Assembly: GCF_032062135.1 (NCBI RefSeq)
Contig: NC_092859.1
Coordinates: 88,607,220-88,671,219 of the forward strand
Source: Pyxicephalus adspersus
Lineage: Eukaryota > Chordata > Amphibia > Anura > Pyxicephalidae
Direction of reading: 5' to 3'
Length of the DNA stretch: 64,000 bases
The translations under genes and the position numbers were made by a program. Every line of letters begins with the position of its first letter. Position 1 is the stretch's first letter. Of this stretch, positions 48,593 to 58,780 are shown one piece after another. Under the pieces are notes generated by a model that was given only the letters and a program-made list of their open reading frames with translations, made no database searches and was not told where the DNA came from.

Positions 48593-48623
48593 CTGCCAAT
48601 CAATACTGCATGGCAGAGAATTA
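48593..48623 (-). other. possible 31-nt alternative leader exon
   Basis: On the minus strand TTTTTTCTATCCACATTTCTAG is an acceptor-like tract, followed 31 nt later by GGCAG|GTAAGATAA, a good donor. It lies in intron 1 of the proposed gene. The segment is too short to judge further. A cryptic splice pair is equally likely. Confidence 0.2.
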
Positions 48624-48915
48624 CTAGAAATGTGGATAGAAAAAACTATGAACAAGACCCCAATGTCAAGACTCGACCTCAATTTTCTTTTTTGCGGTTT
48701 AAGTAACACAGTTTGGTCAAAGCTTGTGTTCCAAAGCAGCAGTAATACATTAATGAGGTTAGACTTGTGCTATCCCCTCCAAGAAGCTTTATAAACATTG
48801 GGTTACAATGCTGCCCCAGTCAGAAAAATGCTGCAAGGAATAACTGATTGGATTTAGAAATACATTTAAAGAAGCTTTCAATTTTTTTATAACTGGGTTA
48901 AGTTTATTTAATTAG

Positions 48916-48951
48916 GATATGTTTTACATTTGCCTGCCCTGTTGCTTTAGG

Positions 48952-49005
<54 letters not shown>

Positions 49006-49041
49006 CTAAAAGCAACAGGATAAAAAGATATAAAACATCTC
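48916..49041. mobile_element. hairpin MITE with a (TA)n core
   Basis: Arms GATATGTTTTACATTTGCC ... CCTGTTGCTTTAGGCACTA and TAGTGCTAAAAGCAACAGG ... GATATAAAACATCTC pair over about 40 nt with few mismatches. About 50 nt of TA fill the middle (48,954-49,002). The whole thing would extrude as one long hairpin. Confidence 0.65.
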
Positions 49042-50582
49042 AACAGGCTTCTTCACTACTTTTCCACCTGCTGTTTGAATAATCCATCACTTCTGTGGTC
49101 CTATGACACAGATTTGTTTCTACACACATCCTCCTGTTTATATTAAACAAGCACAAAGGGAAATGAAGAAATACGAAGGGGCCTGAATTCTTCGGGACAT
49201 TTATCATTGACACACAAAAGCCTCCCGTTTTTTACACTTAAATTATATGCATGAGAAAGCTGTTATCAACATCACAAAGGACCAACACTGAAAATATATA
49301 ACCAAAAACAGAGGATATATAAATCTACCAGTGCCTAGGCATTCTAATGCACCATTGTTCCCAAATCTGTCCACCAATATTACACTGATTTGCAACATAA
49401 GTGCAGTGGTTGGTAAAAAAAAATGTGTTTGGCTATACATACAGTTAAGTATATTGGTGTTATTTGCCTTATTTATATACGTGTGCTTAGGGTCTGACTT
49501 ACACACTGCTGCAAAGCAAGCAAGCTTCTGTCACAGCCTAGCACATAGCAGCCGACCTCTGTCGTCGCCATACAGAAAGGCCTGGAGGTCAGCAGAAGGA
49601 ATTACTGAGCTGCAAAAAAACCTTGGGGATTACAACACTCCTACATTGTAGGGAATAAACTGAGCAATGTTTAAGGGCAGGGACAACAGGAAAGGTAAGA
49701 ATTATTATTTTTATTTTTTTATTTCCTTTTTTTAAATTTTACAATCATAGCTTGCCTTACAATCCTTAATAGAGCAACATGTTTCAGCATCAACTCCATA
49801 TGTATTCCCATTGTTTTTTATCCAGCTCTGATAAGTTGGATGTTTTATCTGAAAACTTCAGATGGAAAACAACACAACAAGGAAGAATGATTTGTTAATC
49901 TGGCACACACAATGGTTTGTCTAGGCACAGCGACTCATTCACTGAACAGTTGGGATCCGGTCATTGCCACATCTATGATCCTGGCGTGGGTATAGGAGAC
50001 TGGGGTGGGTATGAGGATGGCGCGTAATAAGGACAAGCTAAAACTCAAAACATCATTGTCATCTTACATGATGATCCCCTCACATTTACAGAGCACCTGT
50101 TACTAAAAACCTCTATTATTATACACCTATTTACTATACTTCTATTACTTTCTATATTCCTATATTCTATATCAGCTTGCTCATAATGTTGTTGTACTGA
50201 CCAAAATGTTCTGAGGGATAAATATATATGCAATCAGGTGTTAGGTTTTTATTGCATGCTATACTTTATTTCCACTTTAATGCTGTCAGGGCAATGTGAT
50301 GTAGACAATACACAGAAAATACTGATTTTATACAGAATCCGCAGCACGTGCCGACATACAGGACTGAAAAATTCTATGTGCCATAGTCCAATGCAAAGAT
50401 TTCTGCATGTGCTTTATGATGGCTGCCATTGCTAACATGGCTTTGGAAATGCTAGCTGCCTGGCAATCATGCTTCTACTTGTTCTACATAGGTCATAATA
50501 CTGTATTGGAGCCAAGTGACTAGCATTTCAGAAGGGGTCAGCAAGGGCTTCATGACCAGAACCAGAAGGGAATTCTGAGATT
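49042..50582. other. anonymous intronic sequence
   Basis: 49,640-49,720 ends CAGGAAAGGTAAGAATTATT, resembling the ends of the A-module repeats. No exon is supported. Confidence 0.3.
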
Positions 50583-50692
50583 GTAAGCTCTTCAGGGCAG
50601 GATCCTCTCCTCCTCCTGTGTCACTGTCTGTATCTGTCTGTCACTTATTGTACAGCCCTGCGTAATACGTTGCCGCTATATACTGTTTAATG
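50583..50692 (+). mobile_element. LINE-type 3' tail fragment
   Basis: AGATTGTAAGCTCTTCAGGG, CCTCCTGTGTCACTGTCTGT, then TGTACAGCCCTGCGTAATAC and CCGCTATATACTGTTTAATG. Same family as 55,370 and 57,118. Confidence 0.75.
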
Positions 50693-51333
50693 GTAGGGTG
50701 CGATCAGTAATATCAGCCAATAAAAGACATATGAAGCAAATGAAATCATGCAAGGAGGGCACAGGATCCCCAGAAATGATGATAGCATTAGACGGACAAC
50801 CAGGTAACCAACAAATATGTAATAAATGGCAGCAGACAGGCTTCTTCTATGACAGCTAAAGTATTCTGACATCCATTCCTTCCCCCTAGATTACCCAATT
50901 CAGTAATATAAGAAATGACACCTGCCAGGCTGACGGATATTAGCCAGGAGATACATTAACATGTGAAGAGTGGAAAGTAATATTGTCTATGCTGGGTATA
51001 GAACACTCAGGGATCAGATGATGACAATCCAGTTTATTAGCTAATGAATGATGGGTTTAAAATGAGAAATCTGACAATAAGCCATGACTGGCACAATGCT
51101 GACCCGTACAACAACCATGACACCCCACAATACCGGCACCATGGGCCATCACAAGTCCCCGATCACATAACACAGATTTTATTATTATACCTGTATGAAT
51201 ATTATTATCATTATAGAGATGTAAACAATAATCCTGATGTATACACAACATGGGTAATAATAGAAGGCAGATCAGCCCTGGTGTTTATTTATATCACATA
51301 CAATCTATGGGAATACACATTATCACAATCACA

Positions 51334-51602
51334 GCGGGATAGGGATCGGGGGGATAGGGATCGGGGGGTTAGGGATGGGGGATAAGGATGAGGATAGGGA
51401 TGGGGGATAAAGATGGGGATAGGGGATCAAGATGGGGGATAAAGATGGGGATAGGGGGGTTAGTATGATGATAGGGATGGGGGATAAGGATGAGGGATGA
51501 GGATAGGGTTGGGGGATAAGGATAAGAATAGGGATTGGGGATACGGATGGGGTTTAGGGATGAGGACAGGGATGGGGGATAGGGGTAGAGGCTAGGGATG
51601 AT
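51334..51602. repeat. G-rich minisatellite (GGGATA/GGGGAT units)
   Basis: About 270 bases of degenerate units such as GGGGATAAGGATGAGGATA, GGGATGGGGGATAAAGATGG and GGGGTTTAGGGATGAGG. G tracts of three to six are regularly spaced on the plus strand, giving strong G-quadruplex potential. It lies about 180-450 bases inside intron 1 from the exon-1 donor, with the C-rich strand being the sense strand of the proposed gene. Confidence 0.85.
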
Positions 51603-51785
51603 GTGATGGGAATGCTGAGATGTGTGCTCAGTGACAGCCCGTACACAGTACAGATGTGACAGCACAGGAATGACAGCCGTGTGTTGCATGTGAAGGTATT
51701 AGGAGTCTCATACACAGGATGCTGGATGTTTTACAATCACTCCGCATACTGGCATCATCTCACAGCCATGCCGGTGTTCTCTTAC

Positions 51786-51980
51786 CGTTCTCTCAGCCGG
51801 GATTCTGTCACACCGGAGGTTACGGAGCGCTCAACACAACCAGCTACCTCCAAGCAGACACCGCTCTACTCTGCAGCGCGATGTGATAGTGTCATCGCCG
51901 CCACGCCCACCGCCTCCGCTCACTGCCACCTAGCGGCTACTGTACGCATTGTAGCGCGAGTCCCAGCCAGACCGCCATCT
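51786..51980 (-). other. noncoding exon 1 (5' UTR)
   Basis: Read on the minus strand, the CpG-rich segment ends in GAGAACG|GTAAGAG, a strong donor (intron GTAAG at plus 51,781-51,785). The 5' end is estimated from the YY1-type motif and is uncertain by tens of bases. The ATG codons inside are followed quickly by in-frame stops: ATGGCGGTCTGG opens a 13-codon frame ending TAG, and ATGACACTA opens a 9-codon frame. The exon therefore looks untranslated apart from possible upstream frames. Confidence 0.55.
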
Positions 51981-51985
51981 TGTGA

Positions 51986-52020
51986 TTGGAATACGTAAAC
52001 ACGAGTAGGGGTGACATTGG
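51986..52020 (-). promoter_or_regulatory. CCAAT boxes upstream of the CpG-rich promoter
   Basis: On the minus strand a CCAAT box sits directly before the AAGATGGCGG motif (plus ATTGG near 51,985-51,989) and another lies about 30 bases upstream (plus ATTGG near 52,016-52,020). CCAAT boxes are common in CpG-island promoters of vertebrate housekeeping genes. The orientation is compatible with a minus-strand gene, although such promoters often fire both ways. Positions are read from the sequence; function is inferred. Confidence 0.4.
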
Positions 52021-52033
52021 TTCCATTATCTAG

Positions 52034-52351
52034 GTGGTGCTGGTGGGGCAGCTCATTGGAGAGAGAAAGTTCTTTTATACTCCAAATTATTTCCCTGGAT
52101 ACCAGTGCATTTTTTTTTTCATTTTGGATATGTCACAGTTCCACACATTATTCTTCTTGTGGCCTTTATCGTTCACCCTAATGTATTACTTTATTGGGAC
52201 AAATATAGTATTATTAATATTACTATTTCCTTGGTGTTTATGGGGAATGGAGAAGAAAGAAACAGAATTTAATAATTGCTCAGTAAACTCAAATCATATC
52301 GCAGTTTACATTTTTTGTGATTACATTTGGCTGTGTAGAAGTGGTCATTAA
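52034..52351 (+). other. open frame beside the CpG promoter, status unknown
   Basis: 105 codons starting MVLVGQLIGERKFFYTPNYF, with two hydrophobic stretches (around residues 25-50 and 57-70). It begins just beyond the CpG-rich promoter on the opposite strand, so a divergent transcript is conceivable. The T-rich composition makes hydrophobic residues by default, and no homology is recognised. More likely noncoding than coding. Confidence 0.15.
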
Positions 52352-52548
52352 AGACCCATCTTCCCCCCATACAGTTTGGTAGCACTAGATTGGTGAGATT
52401 GGTGATGCCCAACCTGTTCTGTGCCTCCAATGCATGTCCCCTCTACTCTGCACTGTTCCTTCTACACCTGAAGTAAAGCCAGAGTTCCTAAACAATCTGG
52501 TGATAATATTGGTAATTAAGGCATGATTGAGTATCCAACTGCACAGTG

Positions 52549-52721
52549 GGTGATCAGTGAAGCTGGGTGATCCAACAAACCTTACAATGTATCTGGTCCA
52601 GGATTGAAAACATTTTCTAACAAATAGTAAATGATTTGAAGAAATCCATTCCAGTTTTGCTGTATCACTGATAAAAATGTGTATTCTCCCCAACCTTGAG
52701 GAGCTTTATTAAATCAGGCCC
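52549..52721. mobile_element. foldback MITE (TGATTTATTAAAGC family), copy 1
   Basis: Right half complete: CCTTGAGGAGCTTTATTAAATCAGGCCC. Left half starts inside the arm at GTGATCAGTGAAGCTGGGTG. Shares the CTGGTCCAGGATT centre with the other three copies. Confidence 0.65.
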
Positions 52722-52849
52722 AGTGTGAAGGGATGCCAATATTGTTGAGATAACATCACCTATCCCTAACAGTTAACCGGTCTGCTTGAATTTTTTTCCT
52801 AAAGCAGATCTATCACCAAATTTTTAACAGCCCTCCCCTGCGACGGTAA

Positions 52850-53130
52850 AGACTGAAGGGGAAATCCACAGCCCCCTGGGTTACATATGTCACATTTGAT
52901 TATTTACACAATTTTTTTTAACATATACAGGTAGGCGCCTCACCCAATCTCATATCTGCACAGTGCAAGATCAGGAAAGATCAAGAAAAATAAGAGATGG
53001 GGCGCCCTGTATCCAGTTTACACCTGAAAGAAGAAGGAAGACAGGACAGCCCAGGCTCACTGGACTAGGATTGCGGAGGGATTGACAGCTTTACACCTAT
53101 AAAGGTAAATGTCTTTATTCTTTACTGCAA
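52850..53130. repeat. composite repeat, D and A modules
   Basis: GGTAAAGACTGAAGGGGAAA, AGCCCCCTGGGTTAC, then ATCTGCACAGTGCAAGATC and CTATAAAGGTAAATG. Parallels 27,960-28,190 almost module by module. Confidence 0.55.
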
Positions 53131-54440
53131 ATTCTGCTATAATCAAGTTTAGTTCTGTTTTAAATAGCAGTAACTGATTTTCCACCATAGAGTGTTAATG
53201 AATGTCAGATTCACTACTTTGGAACAGACTTTTTTCTTTTTTTTTTGAAACTGACGAAAAACTGAAAATTCAAATATGCCCACTAAAGTACTTTCTACAA
53301 AATGTTCCCACTATATTAAAAAGGGTACAAAGTAAAAATTCAGGATACATTTAGTGCCTTTCTTTTTACGCATTCATAATATTACATTTTTTTTTAGGAT
53401 GCATTAAAATGAGTATTCTGTTTGCCATTGACTGTGAGTGTAGTTGCATGGGATTCCAAAATAAATCAGCATTGTGATGTGCATGCAGCAGTCATGTGCT
53501 GTGTATGATCAGGAAATGAGACAATCGTAAAGAAGAACTCACTGTGATATGCAATTTACTGACAAGGTCTGCAGAGATAACATTCTCTGTACATTTGGTA
53601 TCTCCTTCATTTATGTCAACAATAGGCCAGAAATGCTCTGAATTTATTTCAAAGGCAACTTGAGAATGTCACGTTATAAAAAAGCTTTTAGCATATTTAT
53701 CCTCTCCCTTCAACCATTCCTCACTCTAAAACACCACACTGCTTACCAGATAATAGTCTCCAGTGGATATGATTTTTATTGCTTCTAAAGAATAATTCTG
53801 ATAATAATTATGTTGATAAGACTATGGAGTGCAAACTGGGGCCTTATGGCTACCTCAATAAGAACAAGTTATAACATAAATGATTAGTTTTCTTCTCAGG
53901 GGTACAGTAAATACAGGGAGAAGTAGAGCAGCATTGTATATTAAAAGATATATTCCTGTTATCAGGCTGATGTTTGCAGTAGAGCTCCACAGAGGAGAAC
54001 CTTAGAACAACTAAGGTAATTATTGCACTCAGATTCTCTGCTGTAGTTTTATATATCCTCGGATAACAAAACTTCACCCATGACAAATTACCTTAACTTT
54101 AAATGGAGTGTAAAAAGTACTATATTCTACTCGCATTATACTTTATTAAATAGGGGATTGCATAGCCTCTGCTAAAGATCATAACAATACAAGGATTAGT
54201 TGAGGGGTTTGGTGACCATTAAAATGCTAAGACCTTGTACTATATAAAATGGACACTGACCAGCACAAACAAAATGCAGACCAAAACTCCCTGTCTACAT
54301 TTGGATGTTAGGGGCCATATCAGACACACAGTGAGCAGCACAATTCTGCCACTGGCTCGACCACAATCCCAACCTCCCATTCAAGTGAGCTTGTAATCGG
54401 TTCCAAAAAGCGATAAGTGGCTTTTGGCCATGCAGTCTTT
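53131..54440. other. anonymous sequence upstream of the promoter
   Basis: Includes AATGTCAGATTCACT at 53,202, half of the MITE at 9,720. No exon recognised. Confidence 0.35.
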
Positions 54441-54640
54441 GGGACTGATTTATTAAAGCTTTCCAAGGCTGGAGAGGATACACTTTCATCAGTGAAGCTG
54501 GGTGATCCAGCAAACCTGGAATAGTTCTGGTCCAGGGTTCAAAACATTTGCAAATAGCAAATAGGTCATAACTTTGAAGAAATCCATTCCAGGTTCCCGG
54601 ATCACCCAGCTTCACTAATGGAAATGTATACTTTCCATTT
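54441..54640. mobile_element. foldback MITE, copy 2
   Basis: GGGACTGATTTATTAAAGC, then GGCTGGAGAGGATACACTTT and GAAGCTGGGTGATCCAGCAA. The right arm is GGATCACCCAGCTTCACTAA, with the outer end lost. Arms are about 80 nt in intact copies. Confidence 0.75.
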
Positions 54641-55212
54641 CATTTCTTTGTTTCATTTAATTTCTCTCTCATTTGCACTGCAGTTCTGGTTACTTACAGT
54701 GCTGTTTGCAGCAGTTTCTTGTGTGCCCCAGAGCTGCTGGTGGTGCAGCTTCACATCACAGGTTTGAAAGCGGTTTCTAAGTGGTAAGGAAGCATTAAAG
54801 GTAAATGATTGCCTGAAAGTGAACGGTGTATTGATTGGCATTTCAAACATTGCTGCAACACTAAATGGAGTTTGAAGCAGTGACGAATGGAGCCTAATTC
54901 AACAGTCTGACAGCCAGTATAATATGTATAAACTACATAAACTGCACATTCTGCCATCAATTGTGATGTTCATATTAGTTTAATTTGCTGGGAATGTCAT
55001 AGGCAATTCACAGAAGGGTCTTTTATATTTTTTATCAATGAGAGAAGAGTTAGGTATTACAGGCTAAATTTTAATTTAATAATATAATAACATAGATCAG
55101 CACCATTGTCCTAAAGTATCTCACGCTTCCACACCCAAAGGGTATTACAACCACATTAAACAAGCTTAACTATTATAAAGAAAATGCCCTTGGAAAAAAA
55201 ATGCAACATAAT
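54641..55212. other. anonymous sequence
   Basis: 54,690-54,850 (GGTTTGAAAGCGGTTTCTAA and nearby) looks like a further dispersed repeat but could not be assigned. Confidence 0.3.
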
Positions 55213-55695
55213 GGGCTTGATTTATTAAAGCTCTCTCTGCTTATGTAAAAGAGCACTCAAAACCCATTCAAACTTGCCTACCAATCTTTTTCTGTCTTTT
55301 GAAACCCTCACTACTTCCCACCACTACATATCTCCCCTCCTATTGTGTGTTACTTGCTCCACCTCCTAGATTGTAAGCTCTTGGGGGTAGGGTCCTCTCT
55401 TCCTGTGTCACTGTCTGTATACATCTTTAATTTGCAACCCCTATTTAATGTACATCGCTGCATAATATGTTGGCGCTATATAAAAATTGTTCATTATTAA
55501 TAATATTATTATTATTATTATTAATATTATTATTAATAATATTAAATCAGTGAAGCACAGTGATATAGAAAACCTGGAATGGATATCATCAAAGTCATTT
55601 GCTATTTGCTAGCAAATGTTTTCAATCCTGAACCAGATCCATTTCAGGTTTGCTGTATCATCTCCAACCTTGGAGAGCTTTATTAAATCAGGCCC
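55213..55695. mobile_element. foldback MITE, copy 3, split by an insertion
   Basis: The left tip GGGCTTGATTTATTAAAGC (55,213-55,240) is cut off after AGCTCTCTC. The element resumes at AAATCAGTGAAGCACAGTGA (55,544) and runs to GCTTTATTAAATCAGGCCC (55,677-55,695). The interval holds a LINE-type tail. The MITE was therefore here before the insertion. Confidence 0.75.
55245..55543 (+). mobile_element. LINE-type 3' end inserted in the foldback MITE
   Basis: TAGATTGTAAGCTCTTGGGG, GGGTCCTCTCTTCCTGTGTC, TTTGCAACCCCTATTTAATG, CATCGCTGCATAATATGTTG, GCGCTATATAAA, then an ATT/AAT tract. The upstream C-rich part (55,290-55,365) belongs to the same end. The best-preserved copy of this tail in the window. 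Confidence 0.75.
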
Positions 55696-56222
55696 AAATA
55701 AAAATAATGTGCTATTGTTAACAAACACATTTTATTTCTACATCTCAACTTAGCAATTGAGATGGCTACCTTCCTTATGATCAACAATGGACCCCCAAAT
55801 TTGGTATACAACTTTCTAAAATAGGTTTTTGCATTAAGATAGGCACAGCCTAACTACTCCCACCTTTAAAGAAATTCCAGTTGCCTGGCTATTGTTCTGA
55901 CTTGCTGACATCAGTACTTTTTGAGTCCTTGACACAGAAATATTCATCCCAGGAGCCCCTTATCTGTAATTTTGTTCTGGATTTGAAGTTTACAAGCCAG
56001 AAAGTCAGCATGAGAGCCAGACAACTAGCATTTGAAGATTGCATGCTGTAGTTTAGTGCAGACAGGCAGGTTGTGGGCTGTTATTTCTCAATTGATCAAT
56101 GCATCTACTACTATCTACAAAGCTATTTTTCTTTTCAACCCCAAATAAATTGAAATATACTTTGTGGGTGCTGAAACAAATAGTAACAAAGTGTAAAATT
56201 GAAAAAACTGCATTATACATTA

Positions 56223-56438
56223 GGCCTGATTTATTAAAGCTCTCCAAGGCTGGAGAGGATACACTTTCATTCGTGAAGCTGGGTGATCCAGCAAACCTGG
56301 AAGGGATTTCTTTAATGTCATTTGCTAACAAATGTTTTGAATCCTGGACCAGATCTATTCCAGGTTTGCTAGATTACCCAGCCTCACTGATGAAAGTGTA
56401 TCCTTTCCAGCACTTGAGAGCTTTAATAAGACAGACCA
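56223..56438. mobile_element. foldback MITE, copy 4, near complete
   Basis: GGCCTGATTTATTAAAGCTC through AAGCTGGGTGATCCAGCAAA to TTGAGAGCTTTAATAAGAC. Both arms are present at about 80 nt with a short centre. Confidence 0.8.
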
Positions 56439-57117
56439 ATTGTGTGTGTTTACATAGCAGTAAGAAAGTTTTATCTAGGTGACTTGTGATTTCTATTATC
56501 ATTCATAACCTCCCCAAAAAATACTTTAAACTTTTCATGTGCTTATTGTAGCAGTAAGAATGTCTGTATAGTTGTAATCGTATAATGAAAATAACATATG
56601 CCACTGTTCTGAAAAACAAGTTGCAATACACTTTGTTGACCCTATACTTGATGCATATTGAACAAATAGGAGTTACAATATGTGTAGATTGAAAGAAAGG
56701 TGTCATAGAGAATGGGTAGATTTGATTCCTTAGTTTCAGTACAAACAATCTATGAAAAAAAAAAATTCACAGACTGCAAACTTACGAACAACCCGCCATT
56801 TCTAAACATGGTGCAGGCTGTCCCTTACAACTGTTGAAGATTTTATAGAGTAGATGACCCTTTAAAGGTCTTCCGCCTCTGCTATGAAAATTAAATAATT
56901 TAAGGAAGACCCATCTACAGGCCATCTGCCTCAACTTAATTACCTAACTAACTTTTTGGAAAAACCTTTCAAGAGCTTTTAGTCTGACTTTTTAGCCTTG
57001 CCCAAAAGTGGTACCATGGACTATTTGAAAAGATATACTTATGTACTGTATAATATATAATATATATGCTGATGCTAACATTTTTGGTTACCAAGAAAGC
57101 TATTTGTGCTCTGCAGC
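56439..57117. other. anonymous sequence
   Basis: No feature supported. Confidence 0.4.
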
Positions 57118-57245
57118 ACCATTATTATTAATAGACAGTATTTATATAGCGCCAACACAGCACTATCCATTAAATAGGGGTTGCAAAATGACAGAGATTT
57201 ACAGATAGTGACACAGAAGGAGGAGAGAACCCTGCCCAGAAAAGC
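57118..57245 (-). mobile_element. LINE-type 3' tail fragment
   Basis: ATTATTATTAATAGACAG, TTTATATAGCGCCAACACAG, TTAAATAGGGGTTGCAAAAT, GACACAGAAGGAGGAGAGAA: reverse of the 50,583/55,370 tail. Confidence 0.75.
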
Positions 57246-58584
57246 GTCCCATGTCATGCCATGCAAAAGTGGTGCCTTTAACAAGCATAAGCAAATGTGC
57301 AAATTTTGGTCACACTGACAAATGCCTTATTTGCAGTCCATTTATGCTTGTTAGCTTTATGCTAGCTGGATCTACTAATCCCTAAATGGCCCTTTGGTGA
57401 TTCAGGACTGCAGAAAGCTATAAATTGAAAGACCTAAATATTTTCTATATTCCAAACCACATAAAATGATCCTTTCCCACTGTTGTACACATTTTCTCCC
57501 TTTGTTTTTATTGAACATAATGTTTCTGAGAAGCTTGGTTGTCTTCTTATGATATTTTTGTATATTTGGCTACTGTAGGGGCCCTTCTAAGAGCATACCA
57601 ACCACTAGAAGATTTGTTCAGGTTTCCAGTTTAATCTGAACAGTAATACTGAATGTATGAATAATTAGGATGGTGATCTGTCCCTCCTGACATCTTATAT
57701 GTAAAGGGAACAAAGCATAATGTACTGCTAAGTTGGATATTTCCATTGACATTGTGTCACTGAAGTGAACAACAACACATAATAGGGTTTCATTTTTCTC
57801 TATTTTTATATTATTATGTCTATGTATACAAAGAAAAAGTTTTACTGGTAAACTCAGAGTTCGCCTTTGATTTCCTTCAATAAATTACCTAGAAAAACAT
57901 ACTAAACACAAATATTAGATGGTAGTGAGACATGGCGACACCAACCTCCATGCACATGGGAGACAGAAAGGAAAGGCAGCCAAACACTTCTGGTACCCCT
58001 GATCTCCAGATGTGCAAGTGATAGAAAACAATCTTCTATAAGTGTACACCACACTCTGCTGGTACCAATAGCCATTTCAAGATCCAGTAAATCTGTATTT
58101 AAAAAATCAGTAGGTAAAAGTAGTAAAATAACAGTTTGTCAGCCTATACATTAAATGCATCTCTACACTGCAAGTAAGGTTTTCACAATATTGTATGCAA
58201 ATTCCTAAATATAGATATTTACAGCAAAAAACATGATCCTACCTCACTTACGAACTGGAAAAAAAGTGTTTCCTGTCTTACTGTTTAGTGTGACAGAAGG
58301 AAAGCCAAAGATAGCCCTGAGGTTGCGTTATAGTTTACATATGAGCTGATATTTCAGACACGTTTTCCTAGCCTCTCCTTTTGCGGCTTGATGTCCATCT
58401 GTAGTCACTGCATCTGGAGAGGAATAGATGGAACTCTGAGCCACAGGACTGAACCTAAAAGTATGTGGTTAATTGTTTACTCAAAGGTATTTTCAGTAAT
58501 GTGTTGGTATAGCCAAATCACTTTTTTATTTTGGGTAGAATGGGAAGGGTTAAAACACACTACAAGGTTTTTGTTATCCCCTAT
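57246..58584. other. anonymous sequence
   Basis: No feature supported. Confidence 0.4.
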
Positions 58585-58644
58585 TTAAATAACAGCGCTG
58601 TGTAATATGTCGGACATATATCATTACTGTTTATTATTATTATT

Positions 58645-58681
<37 letters not shown>

Positions 58682-58780
58682 GTTGGACATATATAATTAC
58701 TGTTTATTATTATTAATAATAATAATAATAGTTATTATTTTTTTTTTTTAATAATAATAATAATAATAATAATTATCTTA
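58585..58780. repeat. tail fragment with inverted (ATT)n/(AAT)n tracts
   Basis: AACAGCGCTGTGTAATATGTC introduces (TTA)n then (TAA)n. GGACATATATAATTACTG and a second TTA/TAA pair follow, so the tail unit was duplicated (GGACATATATCATTACTG / GGACATATATAATTACTG). The tracts are mutually complementary. Confidence 0.75.

Larger units (their letters stand above)
1..51980 (-). other. 5' part of an unidentified minus-strand gene (exons 1-3 and introns)
   Basis: Three pieces on the minus strand line up as one transcription unit: a CpG-rich promoter with exon 1 near 51.8-52.0 kb, an untranslated exon at 36,861-36,944 and an exon with the start codon at 15,676-15,781. Each internal exon has a pyrimidine-rich acceptor and a GTAAGT-type donor on the same strand. 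Intron 1 would be about 15 kb, intron 2 about 21 kb, and intron 3 runs at least 15.7 kb to the left edge. Almost all of the span is intron filled with transposons. Joining the exons into one transcript is inference; each exon could belong to an alternative transcript. The protein family is not recognised from the 14 residues available. Confidence 0.55.
51760..52020 (-). promoter_or_regulatory. CpG-rich promoter
   Basis: This is the richest CpG stretch in an otherwise CpG-poor window: about a dozen CpGs fall within roughly 100 bases at 51,880-51,980, and they are not inside a recognisable transposon. On the minus strand it contains AAGATGGCGG (51,972-51,982 region), a YY1-type motif usually found just downstream of the start site of TATA-less promoters. 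No TATA box is seen. The transcription start is probably near 51,970-51,990. A G-rich minisatellite begins about 160 bases to the left. Confidence 0.6.

Noticed and set aside
51681..51998. 105-codon plus-strand frame through the CpG island
   Set aside because: GC-rich promoter DNA is poor in stop codons; it overlaps the better-supported minus-strand exon.
56099..56482. 127-codon plus-strand frame
   Set aside because: It mostly translates a foldback MITE, and the frame does not recur in the other copies.
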